A stretch of DNA of 64,000 nucleotides from Opitutaceae bacterium (GCA_030648295.1 JAUSID010000200.1:25421-89420); one strand, 5' to 3'. Shown: positions 53,182 through 61,351, counted from the first letter of the stretch. Translations and numbers: made by a program. Notes: a model not told the origin generated them from the letters alone.

Positions 53182-54003
53182 ATGAATGCGCTACGTCCGT
53201 TCGTCCTCGCCAGTTCCATCGCGCTCGCCGTCCCGGCGGCGGCCCAGGTCAGCGTCGTCTCGAATTACTCGCAGGACTTCAACTCGCTCGGCTCCGGGCT
53301 GCCCGCCGGCTGGGGCGTCTGGACGTCCTCAAGTTCGACCTCGAACGGGCTGGCGTTCAACTGGAGCACGACGCAAATCGCCAACGACGCGTCGGCGGGC
53401 GCGACGACTTATTTTCGGAATCTGCCCGGCGCGAGCCAGACTTGGTCGGCCGGACTCTCGGCCGGAAGCGATCGCGCGCTCGGCTGGAGAGCGGGCGATC
53501 TGGCGAGCCGCAACGGATCGATCACGTTCACGCTCAGCAACACCACCGGCTGGAGTTTCGACAATCTCAGCTTTCAGGTGTTCACCCCGAACAGCTCCGG
53601 CAGCACGGCGAGTTTTCAATTTCAGTATCAGGCGGGAACGTCCGGCACGTTCACGAATTTTTCTCCCACCGTTTCGTACACCACGGTCGCCACGCCGGCC
53701 GCGGGCGTCGCGCTCTCCGTCATCTCGATCTCGCTCACCTCCAGCCAGCTCTCCGCGATCAGCAATCAATCGGGCCAGGTCACGCTGCGTTTCGACAACA
53801 CCGCCACCAGTGGCACGAGTTGGAACAGCCTCGCACTCGACAACTTTTCCTACGGCGCCAGTGCCGTCCCGGAGCCGTCGACGTATGCCGCCATCGCAGG
53901 CGCGGTGGCGTTGTGCGGCGCCGCGTGGCACCGGCGACGGCAACGCCAGTTGGCGATCTTCCAGCCCGCCAAGCCTTCACCTTACTCGCCGGAACCGCCC
54001 TAA
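53182..54003 (+). CDS. PEP-CTERM sorting domain protein
   Basis: A 273-residue exported protein. The signal peptide is MNALRPFVLASSIALAVPAAA; the N-terminal domain (YSQDFNSLGSGLPAGWGVWT; LALDNFSYGA) is related to that of the 48549 protein. A C-terminal VPEPSTYAAIAGAVALCGAA then WHRRRQRQ forms the PEP motif, membrane helix and basic cluster recognised by exosortase. About 18 residues continue beyond the Arg cluster, more than usual. The exosortase itself is not in this window. Confidence 0.85.
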   Translation: MNALRPFVLASSIALAVPAAAQVSVVSNYSQDFNSLGSGLPAGWGVWTSSSSTSNGLAFNWSTTQIANDASAGATTYFRNLPGASQTWSAGLSAGSDRALGWRAGDLASRNGSITFTLSNTTGWSFDNLSFQVFTPNSSGSTASFQFQYQAGTSGTFTNFSPTVSYTTVATPAAGVALSVISISLTSSQLSAISNQSGQVTLRFDNTATSGTSWNSLALDNFSYGASAVPEPSTYAAIAGAVALCGAAWHRRRQRQLAIFQPAKPSPYSPEPP

Positions 54004-54075
54004 TTTGGATGGGGCTGGTAGAAGCCGTGAGGCTTGGAACCCCGGCCGCCGGGTCGCAACTCATGTCGATTGGTT

Positions 54076-54152
54076 GGGAGCGCGACCGCCCCCGGTGCAA
54101 CTTCCTGTCCACGCTGCAACCACGCTGCAGCCACGCTGGAACCACGCTGCGA
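54076..54152. repeat. Dispersed GC-rich repeat plus 11-bp tandem repeat
   Basis: ggagcgcgaccgcccccggt (54077-54097) inversely matches 413-434. It is followed by four 11-bp units CCACGCTGCAA, CCACGCTGCAG, CCACGCTGGAA and CCACGCTGCGA (54109-54152). The region 54004-54406 has no convincing gene. Confidence 0.65.
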
Positions 54153-54406
54153 CAGGGATCGGCCCAAATTTCCCGCCTCGGGGTTGCCCCAACATCTCTT
54201 CCACCTCCTTTGCATTCATGGCCAGCGGGTTTGATGCCCAAGTGGCTAATCTGGAATCTTAAGTTCAAACCGAGCTACCACCCGGCGCTTGGCCGTGACT
54301 CCTTTTGATTTTCCACCCTCTTTTCGCTCGGAAATTCGAGCTTTCCCCGCAGGTCCGATACCTGCCGGCTCCACATGCAATCCCGCCCGTGGAGCGGCAG
54401 TAACCA

Positions 54407-54598
54407 ATGGAACGTAGAAAACGGAAACTGAACCCAACGCTGCGCGAAACCCGCAGTTCCCGAACACGAAGATCACACGGACAAAAATTGCCAGACGTGA
54501 ACCAAGCGGGTGCTTGGACCGTTTCGCTGGCCACTGGGCTGGAACCCCCGCTCGGTGTTTACGAGGCACTCATTCAGCGCCTAGACCACCGACCATGA
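54407..54598 (+). CDS. Small protein with GLEPP-GVYEAL module (short form)
   Basis: A 63-residue basic protein. After an Arg/Lys-rich start (MERRKRKLNPTLRETRSSRT) it reads DVNQAGAWTVSLATGLEPPL then GVYEALIQRL. This C-terminal 40 residues matches the N-terminal 40 of the 56588 protein (DVNQSAAELVAGVTGLEPPT, GVYEALLKRV), but the long basic domain of that protein is absent. The stop overlaps the next ATG (ATGA). The start is uncertain; a TTG or GTG near DVNQ is possible. Family not recognised. Confidence 0.6.
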   Translation: MERRKRKLNPTLRETRSSRTRRSHGQKLPDVNQAGAWTVSLATGLEPPLGVYEALIQRLDHRP

Positions 54599-54954
54599 GC
54601 AACGACGAACGAGCCGACCTCATCCGACGCCGCCATCGAGCGATTGCCGGGTCACGGGCATGGAAGGCGCAGGCTGATGCGACACCTCGGCCGGACCGCT
54701 CACTTACAGCCAAACGACTGCCGAATCCGAGGGATAACACATTTGGATGGCTTGGGGCGGCGGACAGCCGGTGGGCACGGCCTTTGTGGGTGAGAGACCC
54801 AGACCCTGCGCCTGAATCTATTCTCCAGCTGCCCCACCGCGTCGGGCCAGCCGCCTTAACTCGGATTTCGGCAATGTTCGAGGATGCCCGCGTTAAGTGT
54901 AGGCGACTGGCGGGCGTGGCGGTTGAGCGTGCGGCCATCGTCAAGTTGCTCTGA
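54595..54954 (+). CDS. Hypothetical protein coupled to the short GLEPP-module gene
   Basis: A 119-residue basic soluble protein beginning MSNDERADLIRRRHRAIAGS, with several Arg/Pro-rich segments (TPRPDRSLTAKRLPNPRDNT) and a helical C-terminus (AALTRISAMFEDARVKCRRL). Its ATG overlaps the previous stop, so the two are coexpressed. No family or catalytic motif recognised. Confidence 0.55.
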   Translation: MSNDERADLIRRRHRAIAGSRAWKAQADATPRPDRSLTAKRLPNPRDNTFGWLGAADSRWARPLWVRDPDPAPESILQLPHRVGPAALTRISAMFEDARVKCRRLAGVAVERAAIVKLL

Positions 54955-54982
54955 AACAAACTTCAACCAACCATGCTCAACT

Positions 54983-55288
54983 CTAAGCGGCATCTCTTAA
55001 CTCGTGCAGCCACTCTTCTCCAAAACCTTGGATCGAATTACCAAGCGCATGGAGCATTGCCGTTTCCCACCGATCCCTCGCCTTCGCAGAAAGCCCAACT
55101 GTTTCAAACGGGTGCGACAGTTCTAAGAGAGCAGATTGCGCAGAAAATGCGCCAGCGTTTCTCAGTTCTTGAGTGATGGCCTCTGGGTCTCGTGCATCCC
55201 AAATGATGAGCAAGCCGGGGAGCAGCGACTGCATGTTCAGACTGGGTGGAATAATCCCAGAAGAGTCGATCAGTAGATACGATTTCAT
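54983..55288 (-). CDS. Hypothetical protein in accessory region
   Basis: A 101-residue soluble protein: MKSYLLIDSSGIIPPSLNMQ, LLIIWDARDPEAITQELRNA and a helical C-terminal half with Trp residues (DRWETAMLHALGNSIQGFGE). The ATG at 55288 is preferred over a GTG seven codons upstream. It is convergent with the 54595 gene, 28 bases away. Function unknown. Confidence 0.5.
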   Translation of the reverse strand: MKSYLLIDSSGIIPPSLNMQSLLPGLLIIWDARDPEAITQELRNAGAFSAQSALLELSHPFETVGLSAKARDRWETAMLHALGNSIQGFGEEWLHELRDAA

Positions 55289-55600
55289 GGAAGGGCTGCT
55301 GGGACACACAGCAGCGCCCCGTGTCCTTTTGGGCCAGTCTCAACCTGACCCGCACAGGAGTGCACTGCTGGGTGCTCCGTGAGCGGGTGCAGAGCGGACC
55401 GGCCACGGCTGGCCTGAACATCGAAGGAGGTGGAACTCCTGCGATGTTTCGGGCCAGCTATCCAGTGTATTCATCTTGGTGCTACGACCCAGAGAAAAAT
55501 GAAAGAAAATGTTCAGCGTAGCCTCAATGTGTGCTTGAATGTCGTCCCAGCATCGTCGTTTGCGCTGGCGTCACTCAGTGCCAATGCACCGGAGGACCAA

Positions 55601-55645
55601 AATCAAAGTCCCGTCCCGCCTCGCGGCTGGACGGGGACTTTGATT
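55601..55645. repeat. Long inverted repeat / hairpin
   Basis: AATCAAAGTCCCGTCC (55601-55616) pairs with GGACGGGGACTTTGATT (55629-55645) with one bulged base, enclosing a GC-rich 12-base loop. It is the only structure I see in the gene-free stretch 55289-55771. It could be a bidirectional terminator or a mobile palindromic repeat. Confidence 0.7.
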
Positions 55646-55771
55646 AATTTCTTCGAGCGTTGTGTTCCGTTTTCTACAACAGGACCAAACGCTCCTCTTT
55701 GCCGTCAGGATGACGAAAGATCAGGGCACCTCCACTCTTTTGGTGAGAGGTCGCCACGTCGAACAATGAGA

Positions 55772-56203
55772 TCATGCCGTCGGTACCGGTGTTCGTCCCG
55801 GATTGAACATCGCCTTCAGCGCTGGAATGTGTGGCGCGAGTCGCAGAAGTTCGCCCTCTGTGATGTTCACATTGCCACCATGAATCGAGAAGTCGATTTG
55901 CCACTTTTCCCAGAGTAGACTCACGAACTGACTGCTTGTCATCCCCAGTCGCTGAGCGCGGTTGGCAAGTGCCTCCAGTTCGGCTCGGGTTGAGTCTGCT
56001 ACACGTCGCTGCTCGGTGGCAATGACCGCGTCTCCCTGTGTCGGCGATGGTCTTAGCACCATTTGGACGGCAAAGACGGCCAGCCAAATTACCACGACGA
56101 TCAGCAGCGGTGGAAAAATGACACAGGCGATGATCGTCAAGAGAATGACGACTACAGCCTTAAATCCGTCCATGGTGGTGCGGGGAAAGCGAACTGCACT
56201 CAT
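55772..56203 (-). CDS. Membrane-anchored hypothetical protein
   Basis: A 143-residue protein with one or two N-terminal membrane helices (AVVVILLTIIACVIFPPLLIVVVIWLAVFAV) and a soluble, mostly helical C-terminal part (STRAELEALANRAQRLGMTS, EGELLRLAPHIPALKAMFNP). A shorter start at 56173 (MDGFKAVVVILL) is possible. It is divergent from the XRE regulator gene at 56261, sharing a 57-bp promoter region. Function unknown. Confidence 0.55.
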   Translation of the reverse strand: MSAVRFPRTTMDGFKAVVVILLTIIACVIFPPLLIVVVIWLAVFAVQMVLRPSPTQGDAVIATEQRRVADSTRAELEALANRAQRLGMTSSQFVSLLWEKWQIDFSIHGGNVNITEGELLRLAPHIPALKAMFNPGRTPVPTA

Positions 56204-56260
56204 AAAGATGCTACTTAACGGCTGTCGATTCAAAAGCATCACCCCGCTAGACTCGCGGGG

Positions 56261-56491
56261 ATGGCCGATGAGGGCAGAACTGAGCTACGGTCACTCGGGA
56301 ACGCGATTCGCGCGGAACGGGCCAAGCTCGGCGTCAGCCAAGAGGATTTCGCCGAAATCTGCGATCTGCATCGGACCTACATCGGTCAATTGGAGCGGGG
56401 CGAGAAAAACGTGTCGTTCACGAATGTGCTTCGGGTCGCGCGGGCGTTTAGGCTTAAGCCATCCGCGTTGCTCTCGCGTGCCGGATTGTGA
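56261..56491 (+). CDS. XRE-family helix-turn-helix regulator
   Basis: A 76-residue, single-domain HTH_3 protein: LGNAIRAERAKLGVSQEDFA, DLHRTYIGQLERGEKNVSFT, then VLRVARAFRLKPSALLSRAG. The helix-turn-helix covers about residues 25-45. Such small XRE proteins regulate phage, restriction-modification and toxin-antitoxin loci. It probably controls its divergent membrane-protein neighbour and/or itself. Confidence 0.9.
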   Translation: MADEGRTELRSLGNAIRAERAKLGVSQEDFAEICDLHRTYIGQLERGEKNVSFTNVLRVARAFRLKPSALLSRAGL

Positions 56492-56587
56492 CGCTCCTCC
56501 ATTTTGTCCGCTTCGTGCTTGAGCGTTCAGGCAAGGTGGCTACTACTGGGTAGTGCCCGGGAGCGCCGGGTAGAAACACAGGCTACC

Positions 56588-57001
56588 ATGGCAAAAAAAG
56601 CGATGAAGCGGGATGTGAATCAATCGGCGGCCGAATTGGTCGCGGGCGTTACTGGGTTAGAGCCTCCGACAGGTGTCTACGAAGCGCTGTTGAAAAGGGT
56701 GGCGGCTAAGAGGGGAGCGGATGCGCAGAAAAACCCTGCAGCAGTGGCTCTCGGCCGCCTAGGAGGACTTAAGGGTGGTAAGGCCCGTGCCAAGGCCCTC
56801 TCGGCGAAAGAACGCCGCAAAATCGCAGCGAACGCGGCAAAGAAACGATGGGACGTGGTGAAGCTAGTCCGAAAAGGGTACACTTGGCGCGAGATTGAAA
56901 AGAGCCTTGGTATCAAAATGCCCCGAGAAAAGTACGAGGCCACAAAGCAGCAGTTCGAGAATTTGGTTCGAACGAAAAGCGCACCTGCCGGCCAACATTG
57001 A
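56588..57001 (+). CDS. Basic protein with GLEPP-GVYEAL module and Gly/Lys/Ala-rich repeat
   Basis: A 137-residue protein with three parts. Residues 9-43 (DVNQSAAELVAGVTGLEPPT, GVYEALLKRV) match the 54407 protein. Residues 50-90 (AAVALGRLGGLKGGKARAKA, LSAKERRKIAANAAKKRW) are the basic GGKARA repeat common in small DNA-associated bacterial proteins. Residues 92-130 (LVRKGYTWREIEKSLGIKMP) suggest a helix-turn-helix. DNA binding is likely but unproven. It precedes the transposase by 42 bases on the same strand. Confidence 0.65.
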   Translation: MAKKAMKRDVNQSAAELVAGVTGLEPPTGVYEALLKRVAAKRGADAQKNPAAVALGRLGGLKGGKARAKALSAKERRKIAANAAKKRWDVVKLVRKGYTWREIEKSLGIKMPREKYEATKQQFENLVRTKSAPAGQH

Positions 57002-57043
57002 GATTGACTTTGCTAGACCGCTCAAGCATAAGCGGCGATTGCT

Positions 57044-57901
57044 GTGAATCGATTGCCGTTAGACAAGCAGGCGCGGATCGCAGCATGCCTTGTTGAAGGA
57101 AACAGCGTACGCGCCACGAGCCGCTTGGCCGACGTGACGCTGAACACGGTGCTTCGTAATCTGGTTTGGCTCGGTGAAGCGTGTTACACATTCCACGATC
57201 AAAATGTGCGCGGGTTAAACTGCATGCGCATCGAGGCGGACGAAGCGTGGGCATTTATTTACGCGAAGGACAAGACGCTGGCGTCATTGCCACGGCACCT
57301 CCGGGCGTTCGCTGGTACCCGGTGGACGTGGATCTCAATTGATCCGGATTCAAAGATGGTCGTGAACTGGCACGTAGGGAGACACAAGCCCTCCGATGCG
57401 CAGGAGTTCATGGACGACTTGGCCAGCCGGATTCCGGGTCGGCTCCAACTCACATCAGATCAACTCCAGCACTACCGTGCTGCCGTAGAGAATGCATTTG
57501 GCGACCGGGTAGATTACGCGACTATCCAAAAGGTCATGGGAAAGCCAAGATTCACGCCGGATGGGAGGATCGAACAGCCGAAGCTGCGGAAGAACCGGAA
57601 GGCGTCGGTCTACGGGCACCCGGACGAAGAACTCGTCACGACGACAACTATCGAGGCTCAAAACCTGCTCCTCCGGATGTCGAACCGACGCTACACGCGG
57701 TTCACGAACGCATTCTCCCGGCGCATCCGGAACATGCGCGCCTCAGTCGCACTTCACTTCACGTACTACAATTTTTGCCGCATCCACCCGGTGATTCGGG
57801 TGACACCAGCGATGGAGGCTGGGCTCGTCACGTCGGCCTTGCAGATTGAGGAACTGATCGAGCGGCTGAACGTGGAGGAGTCGAGGAAGGAGCCGTACTA
57901 G
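57044..57901 (+). CDS. IS1-type transposase-like protein
   Basis: A 285-residue IS1-family-like transposase. An N-terminal HTH (LDKQARIAACLVEGNSVRAT, SRLADVTLNTVLRNLV) precedes a DDE-type core. Candidate acidic residues are in RIEADEAWAFIYAK, SIDPDSKMVVNW, LQLTSDQLQHYRAAV and TTIEAQNLLLRM. HFTYYNFCRIHPVIRVTPAM is the usual C-terminal end of this group. I find no terminal inverted repeats or target duplication, so mobility is doubtful; it may be domesticated or decayed at its ends. Confidence 0.82.
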   Translation: MNRLPLDKQARIAACLVEGNSVRATSRLADVTLNTVLRNLVWLGEACYTFHDQNVRGLNCMRIEADEAWAFIYAKDKTLASLPRHLRAFAGTRWTWISIDPDSKMVVNWHVGRHKPSDAQEFMDDLASRIPGRLQLTSDQLQHYRAAVENAFGDRVDYATIQKVMGKPRFTPDGRIEQPKLRKNRKASVYGHPDEELVTTTTIEAQNLLLRMSNRRYTRFTNAFSRRIRNMRASVALHFTYYNFCRIHPVIRVTPAMEAGLVTSALQIEELIERLNVEESRKEPY

Positions 57902-58082
57902 GCGACACAGAAATCTTGTCCGGAATTCGTGTAACCCCGGATCATGGAAACTAGCTTTGCCAACGTGCGCAACCGCATACGAGTTGCCGAAGAAGAAACC
58001 ACGAGGAGTCTTCTGATCGGCAGGCTCAGTTGGGAACAAAATCCTTGCTGTAAACATCTGTGGGCGTTAGGAGACAGCCGTC

Positions 58083-58268
58083 ATGGAAGCTTCGGCAGAA
58101 ATTCATGACTTCCAGCCTAGGTTGCTGGGAACGCCGGTCTTTTTTCCGGAGGCAGGCGAGGGCATGATTACCGACGAGAATCTCACGGAGATTTTCATCG
58201 AGTCAGATTTCTTCACCGGCTGGATGCTCAAGACTGAGTTTTGGGCGGCGCTCGGTGCCGACGAGTAA
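58083..58268 (+). CDS. Small acidic hypothetical protein
   Basis: A 61-residue acidic protein (MEASAEIHDFQPRLLGTPVF; ENLTEIFIESDFFTGWMLKT) with a GGAGA ribosome-binding site seven bases before the ATG. It is convergent and directly abutting the 58269 gene. Function unknown; the acidic character would suit an anti-regulator or DNA mimic, but that is speculation. Confidence 0.5.
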   Translation: MEASAEIHDFQPRLLGTPVFFPEAGEGMITDENLTEIFIESDFFTGWMLKTEFWAALGADE

Positions 58269-59108
58269 CTACTCTTCCTCTTCGCCACCGACCCGTTCTG
58301 TCACTGCGCTCACGTCGATTTTGTCCCAGCGCATTGCGATTATCTCGCAGGCTGCTTCCAAGTTCTTAAGCAGACGCTTGTGAGATGCGGGTGCGGTGTG
58401 GATACGCTCCCGCGCGATATCGATTGCATAGCATCGAGTGTGGAGCGGAATGCCAGTGATGTTTAGACGCATTTCAAGCATGCAAAACAGGAGCGTCGTG
58501 AGGTAGTCGCCGACACTATGGTCGTCGTGACTACGGTCGAGTGATAGCGCGGGTCCTTGGCCAGTGTTGAGGATTACACCGCCAACCTTTCTAACCCCGC
58601 GGTGATCAACTGAAAAAACGAGTTCGGGATTTATGCTGACATAGACACCGGCGATTTTTATGCCACCCCAACCGCTGGATGGCCGATGAATCAGGTGCCC
58701 ACCTTCGCATTCAACCTGATCGGCAACCTTCGCCAATCGTCGGAGCGCCGTGACGCAACGGGGGTTCTCAGCCTTCTGCCAATCTTTTTCCGGCACGCGT
58801 TTTTCGATCTCATCCGCCACGCGGAGTAGATACCCGGCGTTAATTCCATTGTGCGTATGCGCATGCGAGAGCGTGTCGCGCGCCTCGCGATAAGGAGCGA
58901 GCAGCAACGTGGGCGCGATCTTTGCATTTTGTGCAAGCGTCTTTTGCCGCGCAGGGCTTGCTACCGCATACTCGGCCAGCTTGGCCGCCGAGATTCTCGG
59001 TTCTTGGTAGATGTAGAATTTCCCAACTGTGATCCGTTTCGGAGGTGCTGGCGAAGGAGATGGGACGAGTTCGGGGATGAATCCTGCTGATGGCCTGGGT
59101 GGTTTCAT
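58269..59108 (-). CDS. Hypothetical protein with DNA-binding-like N-terminus
   Basis: A 279-residue soluble protein of unknown family. A Pro-rich start (KPPRPSAGFIPELVPSPSPA) precedes ITVGKFYIYQEPRISAAKLA, a helical middle (LRRLAKVADQVECEGGHLIH) and strand-rich GWGGIKIAGVYVSINPELVF. It ends in a Glu cluster. The DNA-binding suggestion rests only on basic helices and is weak. It is divergent from the response regulator at 59259, with the 18-bp palindrome between. Confidence 0.55.
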   Translation of the reverse strand: MKPPRPSAGFIPELVPSPSPAPPKRITVGKFYIYQEPRISAAKLAEYAVASPARQKTLAQNAKIAPTLLLAPYREARDTLSHAHTHNGINAGYLLRVADEIEKRVPEKDWQKAENPRCVTALRRLAKVADQVECEGGHLIHRPSSGWGGIKIAGVYVSINPELVFSVDHRGVRKVGGVILNTGQGPALSLDRSHDDHSVGDYLTTLLFCMLEMRLNITGIPLHTRCYAIDIARERIHTAPASHKRLLKNLEAACEIIAMRWDKIDVSAVTERVGGEEEE

Positions 59109-59171
59109 GTTCTGCTGGAGGAGATTTCTTCCCAGTCTGGCGCAATTCTTACCTGAATGCACGTATAACAA

Positions 59172-59189
59172 CTACCGGAATTCCGGTAG
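59172..59189. promoter_or_regulatory. Perfect 18-bp palindrome upstream of response regulator 1
   Basis: CTACCGGAATTCCGGTAG lies 69 bases before the response-regulator ATG, in the 150-bp divergent region. The identical 18-mer lies upstream of the second regulator at 62953. Without a loop it suits a dimeric operator better than a terminator, although TTTTT follows on the plus strand. Confidence 0.7.
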
Positions 59190-59258
59190 TTTTTGGGCTT
59201 CGGCGTTCGAGTCGTCGGGACCAGAATGGCGGCACCTTTCGATGCATATCGCGCCACC

Positions 59259-59648
59259 ATGACAAAATCTCTCTCCATTCTGATCGTTGACGATGACGAC
59301 AGTGCCCGAACCGTGTTCGCAGTCGTGCTCGAACGAGCTGGCCATATCGTGACACAGACCGGGGACGGCAGGCAGGCCCTCGCTCTTCTCCGTTCACAGC
59401 CATTCGACGTGGTTCTCACCGACGTCATCATGCCCGACATTGATGGGCTGGAGATCGTCACTGCGGCGAAGGCATTAAACCCACGCCCACGGGTGGTAGC
59501 GATGTCAGGCGGAAGCAAGTATCTTGGCGCCGATTTTTGCCTGAAGCTCGCCGGAGCGATGAGCGGCGGCACCACGCTGACGAAGCCGTTTTCTACCGAC
59601 GAGTTGATTGCTGCCGTCGAAGGTGGGCCGGTGCCGGTGGAAACGTGA
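59259..59648 (+). CDS. Single-domain response regulator (CheY-like), copy 1
   Basis: A 129-residue receiver domain with no output domain. SILIVDDDDSA holds the acidic pair, VVLTDVIMPDIDG the phosphoacceptor Asp, VVAMSGGSKYLGADFCLKLA the Ser/Thr switch, and LTKPF the conserved Lys. GGSKYLGADFCLKLAGAMSG between strand 4 and the Lys is shared with the copy at 62453. No histidine kinase is nearby. The ATG at 59259 is chosen because the domain begins four codons later. Confidence 0.92.
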   Translation: MTKSLSILIVDDDDSARTVFAVVLERAGHIVTQTGDGRQALALLRSQPFDVVLTDVIMPDIDGLEIVTAAKALNPRPRVVAMSGGSKYLGADFCLKLAGAMSGGTTLTKPFSTDELIAAVEGGPVPVET

Positions 59649-59659
59649 GTTCTACCCGA

Positions 59660-59791
59660 ATGAAGCAGCGCCCTCACAAGACCGGCGAAGAGTTCCAAGA
59701 AAACCGAATGCGTGGCGTGGTGCTTATGGCCGCATTTCTCTTAGCGATGTTGGTGGCGGGAATCATTCTCATCGCACGCGGACTGACATGA
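59660..59791 (+). CDS. Small single-helix membrane protein
   Basis: A 43-residue protein: a basic, polar N-terminus (MKQRPHKTGEEFQENRMRG) and one membrane helix (VVLMAAFLLAMLVAGIILIA). It starts 11 bases after the response-regulator stop, so it is probably in the same transcript. Function unknown. Confidence 0.5.
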   Translation: MKQRPHKTGEEFQENRMRGVVLMAAFLLAMLVAGIILIARGLT

Positions 59792-59849
59792 AGACAGACA
59801 ACAGAGAATCGGTAAAGCGGTGACGCAGACTGGTCGCGGCTGAAGAGTC

Positions 59850-60401
59850 ATGTTTGCCGAGATAACTTTCACGGAATGGGTGTTCGGCGTCGGATTCGTG
59901 GTCTCGACGCTCGCCTTCGTGTTTTCCCTGCTTCGCTATCTGGAAGAACGAAGAGAGAAGCGGACCGCCGAGGAGCGAGCCGCGGTTCTCGAATCCGAGA
60001 TGCGCGAGATCATCCGACGTGGGCGCGCTCCTTTCCTACAGGCGGCTTACTTGCATGTCCCAAAAATCGGCGACCGTCCAAATCAGATCGTTCAGTGTGG
60101 CGCGGAGGTTGATCCGTCCACTCCAAGTGGCGCCATGCTTCAGCTGGATGTGTCAAATGACGGTGAGTCCGTGCGTAGTGTTGGCGATGACTGGGCTCCG
60201 TCCGAGGGGCTCATGTTGACTCCATGGGGCATCAAAAACGATCCACAAGCAGCGATGGTTTGTTACAAGTATGACCCCGCGCTGCGAGGGCAGCCCCGTC
60301 GAATCACGATCAGCTTCGAAACGCTCGACGGGTTAAAGCTGCACCAAGTTTACGAGACGCGACACGGCGTCTGCGATTTTCGCCGCGTCGATCCGGCTTG
60401 A
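59850..60401 (+). CDS. Membrane-anchored hypothetical protein
   Basis: A 183-residue protein with one N-terminal helix (WVFGVGFVVSTLAFVFSLLR), a coiled coil (EERREKRTAEERAAVLESEM) and a C-terminal beta-rich domain (AMLQLDVSNDGESVRSVGDD; RITISFETLDGLKLHQVYET). The topology suggests a bitopic sensor or adaptor. It is 58 bases downstream of the small membrane protein, same strand. Family not recognised. Confidence 0.6.
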   Translation: MFAEITFTEWVFGVGFVVSTLAFVFSLLRYLEERREKRTAEERAAVLESEMREIIRRGRAPFLQAAYLHVPKIGDRPNQIVQCGAEVDPSTPSGAMLQLDVSNDGESVRSVGDDWAPSEGLMLTPWGIKNDPQAAMVCYKYDPALRGQPRRITISFETLDGLKLHQVYETRHGVCDFRRVDPA

Positions 60402-60416
60402 TTGGAAGCCGAATGA

Positions 60417-60665
60417 TTAACCAGCACGAAACGGCGGTACGGGTGCGAACGAAAACGTCGCAACCTGCTTTTCAGCCGCGTTGAAGAGCCCAATGGTCAA
60501 CAGTTCAGGCTGGCGTTGGACCTTACTCCCGTACGATGCGACGTTTTTCGGTACCAGCTGCTTCTTGCTGTTGTGACAGTAATACACGAACCGGCGGATG
60601 ATCTCGTCGTCTGAGGCGCGGGCCAATTGATCGAAATCGGTAATGACGGCTGTGACGGATTTCAT
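60417..60665 (-). CDS. Hypothetical small protein
   Basis: An 82-residue soluble protein: MKSVTAVITDFDQLARASDD, EIIRRFVYYCHNSKKQLVPK and a beta-like end (ELLTIGLFNAAEKQVATFSF). It is convergent with the 59850 gene. Function unknown. Confidence 0.5.
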   Translation of the reverse strand: MKSVTAVITDFDQLARASDDEIIRRFVYYCHNSKKQLVPKNVASYGSKVQRQPELLTIGLFNAAEKQVATFSFAPVPPFRAG

Positions 60666-60784
60666 CGAATTGCTGGAAAAATCCTAAAACTGGCGGCGTT
60701 TGCGTGTAACTTCACACGGGAGACCCATGAAGACTTCGATCCAACGACATGACTCAGATGCGGGGGGACCAATGTCTGAATTAC

Positions 60785-61351
60785 TTATGTGCTCGGGGCG
60801 GTATTTTGGCCCGTCCCCTCGGTTGGCGTTTCGAGACTGGCAAATAGACAATTCATCAGGCTCCCACGCAGCTCTGGTATGGGAGCGGCAATCAGCGCCC
60901 AGTCCCTGTGAATCGTTTCCATTCGAGACTGCCGAACTCGCGACACCTTGTTGTATTGGTGATTCCACGTTAGAAACGCCAATTCGCCGCCCTCCCAATC
61001 TGCCGTAAACGCATGTGAGTCGAGTTCCAGCTTCTCGGCTTCAACATTCATGTAAACGAGACTCGGCATCATGAAAACGGTGCACGTCTTCTGGGATAAA
61101 TTCGTTGAGATCAGCGAAACCAGCCCGCGAAAATCGTTTGGTTGGTGCCAGTGGCCGACGGTCAAGCCACGGTCTCTTAGCATCTGAATCTCTTTGGCAC
61201 CGTATCCCACCACGTACTCAGGTGACTGAAGCGGATACGATTGAATCGGGATTTGATCATGTGCCTTCAACAACAGTTCCAATGACCACGCGACGCAGCT
61301 CCGGGGATAGAGCTGCCGGTGACTCGCAACAATTACCGCAGGAGGTATCAC
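60785..61351 (-). CDS. Hypothetical protein, possibly C39-like cysteine peptidase fold
   Basis: A 188-residue protein from a GTG at 61351. YPRSCVAWSLELLLK resembles the catalytic-Cys helix of C39/papain-like domains, and later segments (IQMLRDRGLTVGHWHQP; SHAFTADWEGGELAFLTWNH) offer His and Asn/Asp candidates. The order Cys-His fits a C39-like fold, but the match is by eye. No signal peptide is visible. It is divergent from the 61538 gene. Confidence 0.5.
   Translation of the reverse strand: MIPPAVIVASHRQLYPRSCVAWSLELLLKAHDQIPIQSYPLQSPEYVVGYGAKEIQMLRDRGLTVGHWHQPNDFRGLVSLISTNLSQKTCTVFMMPSLVYMNVEAEKLELDSHAFTADWEGGELAFLTWNHQYNKVSRVRQSRMETIHRDWALIAAPIPELRGSLMNCLFASLETPTEGTGQNTAPST

Noticed and set aside
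55424..55521. Short frame after an AGGAGG-like site (MFRASYPVYSSW)
   Set aside because: Only about 25 codons; the AGGAGG is part of a local inverted repeat and no conservation can be seen.
57002..57960. Complete insertion sequence with terminal inverted repeats
   Set aside because: I looked on both sides of the transposase and found no convincing inverted ends or target duplication, so only the coding gene is reported.
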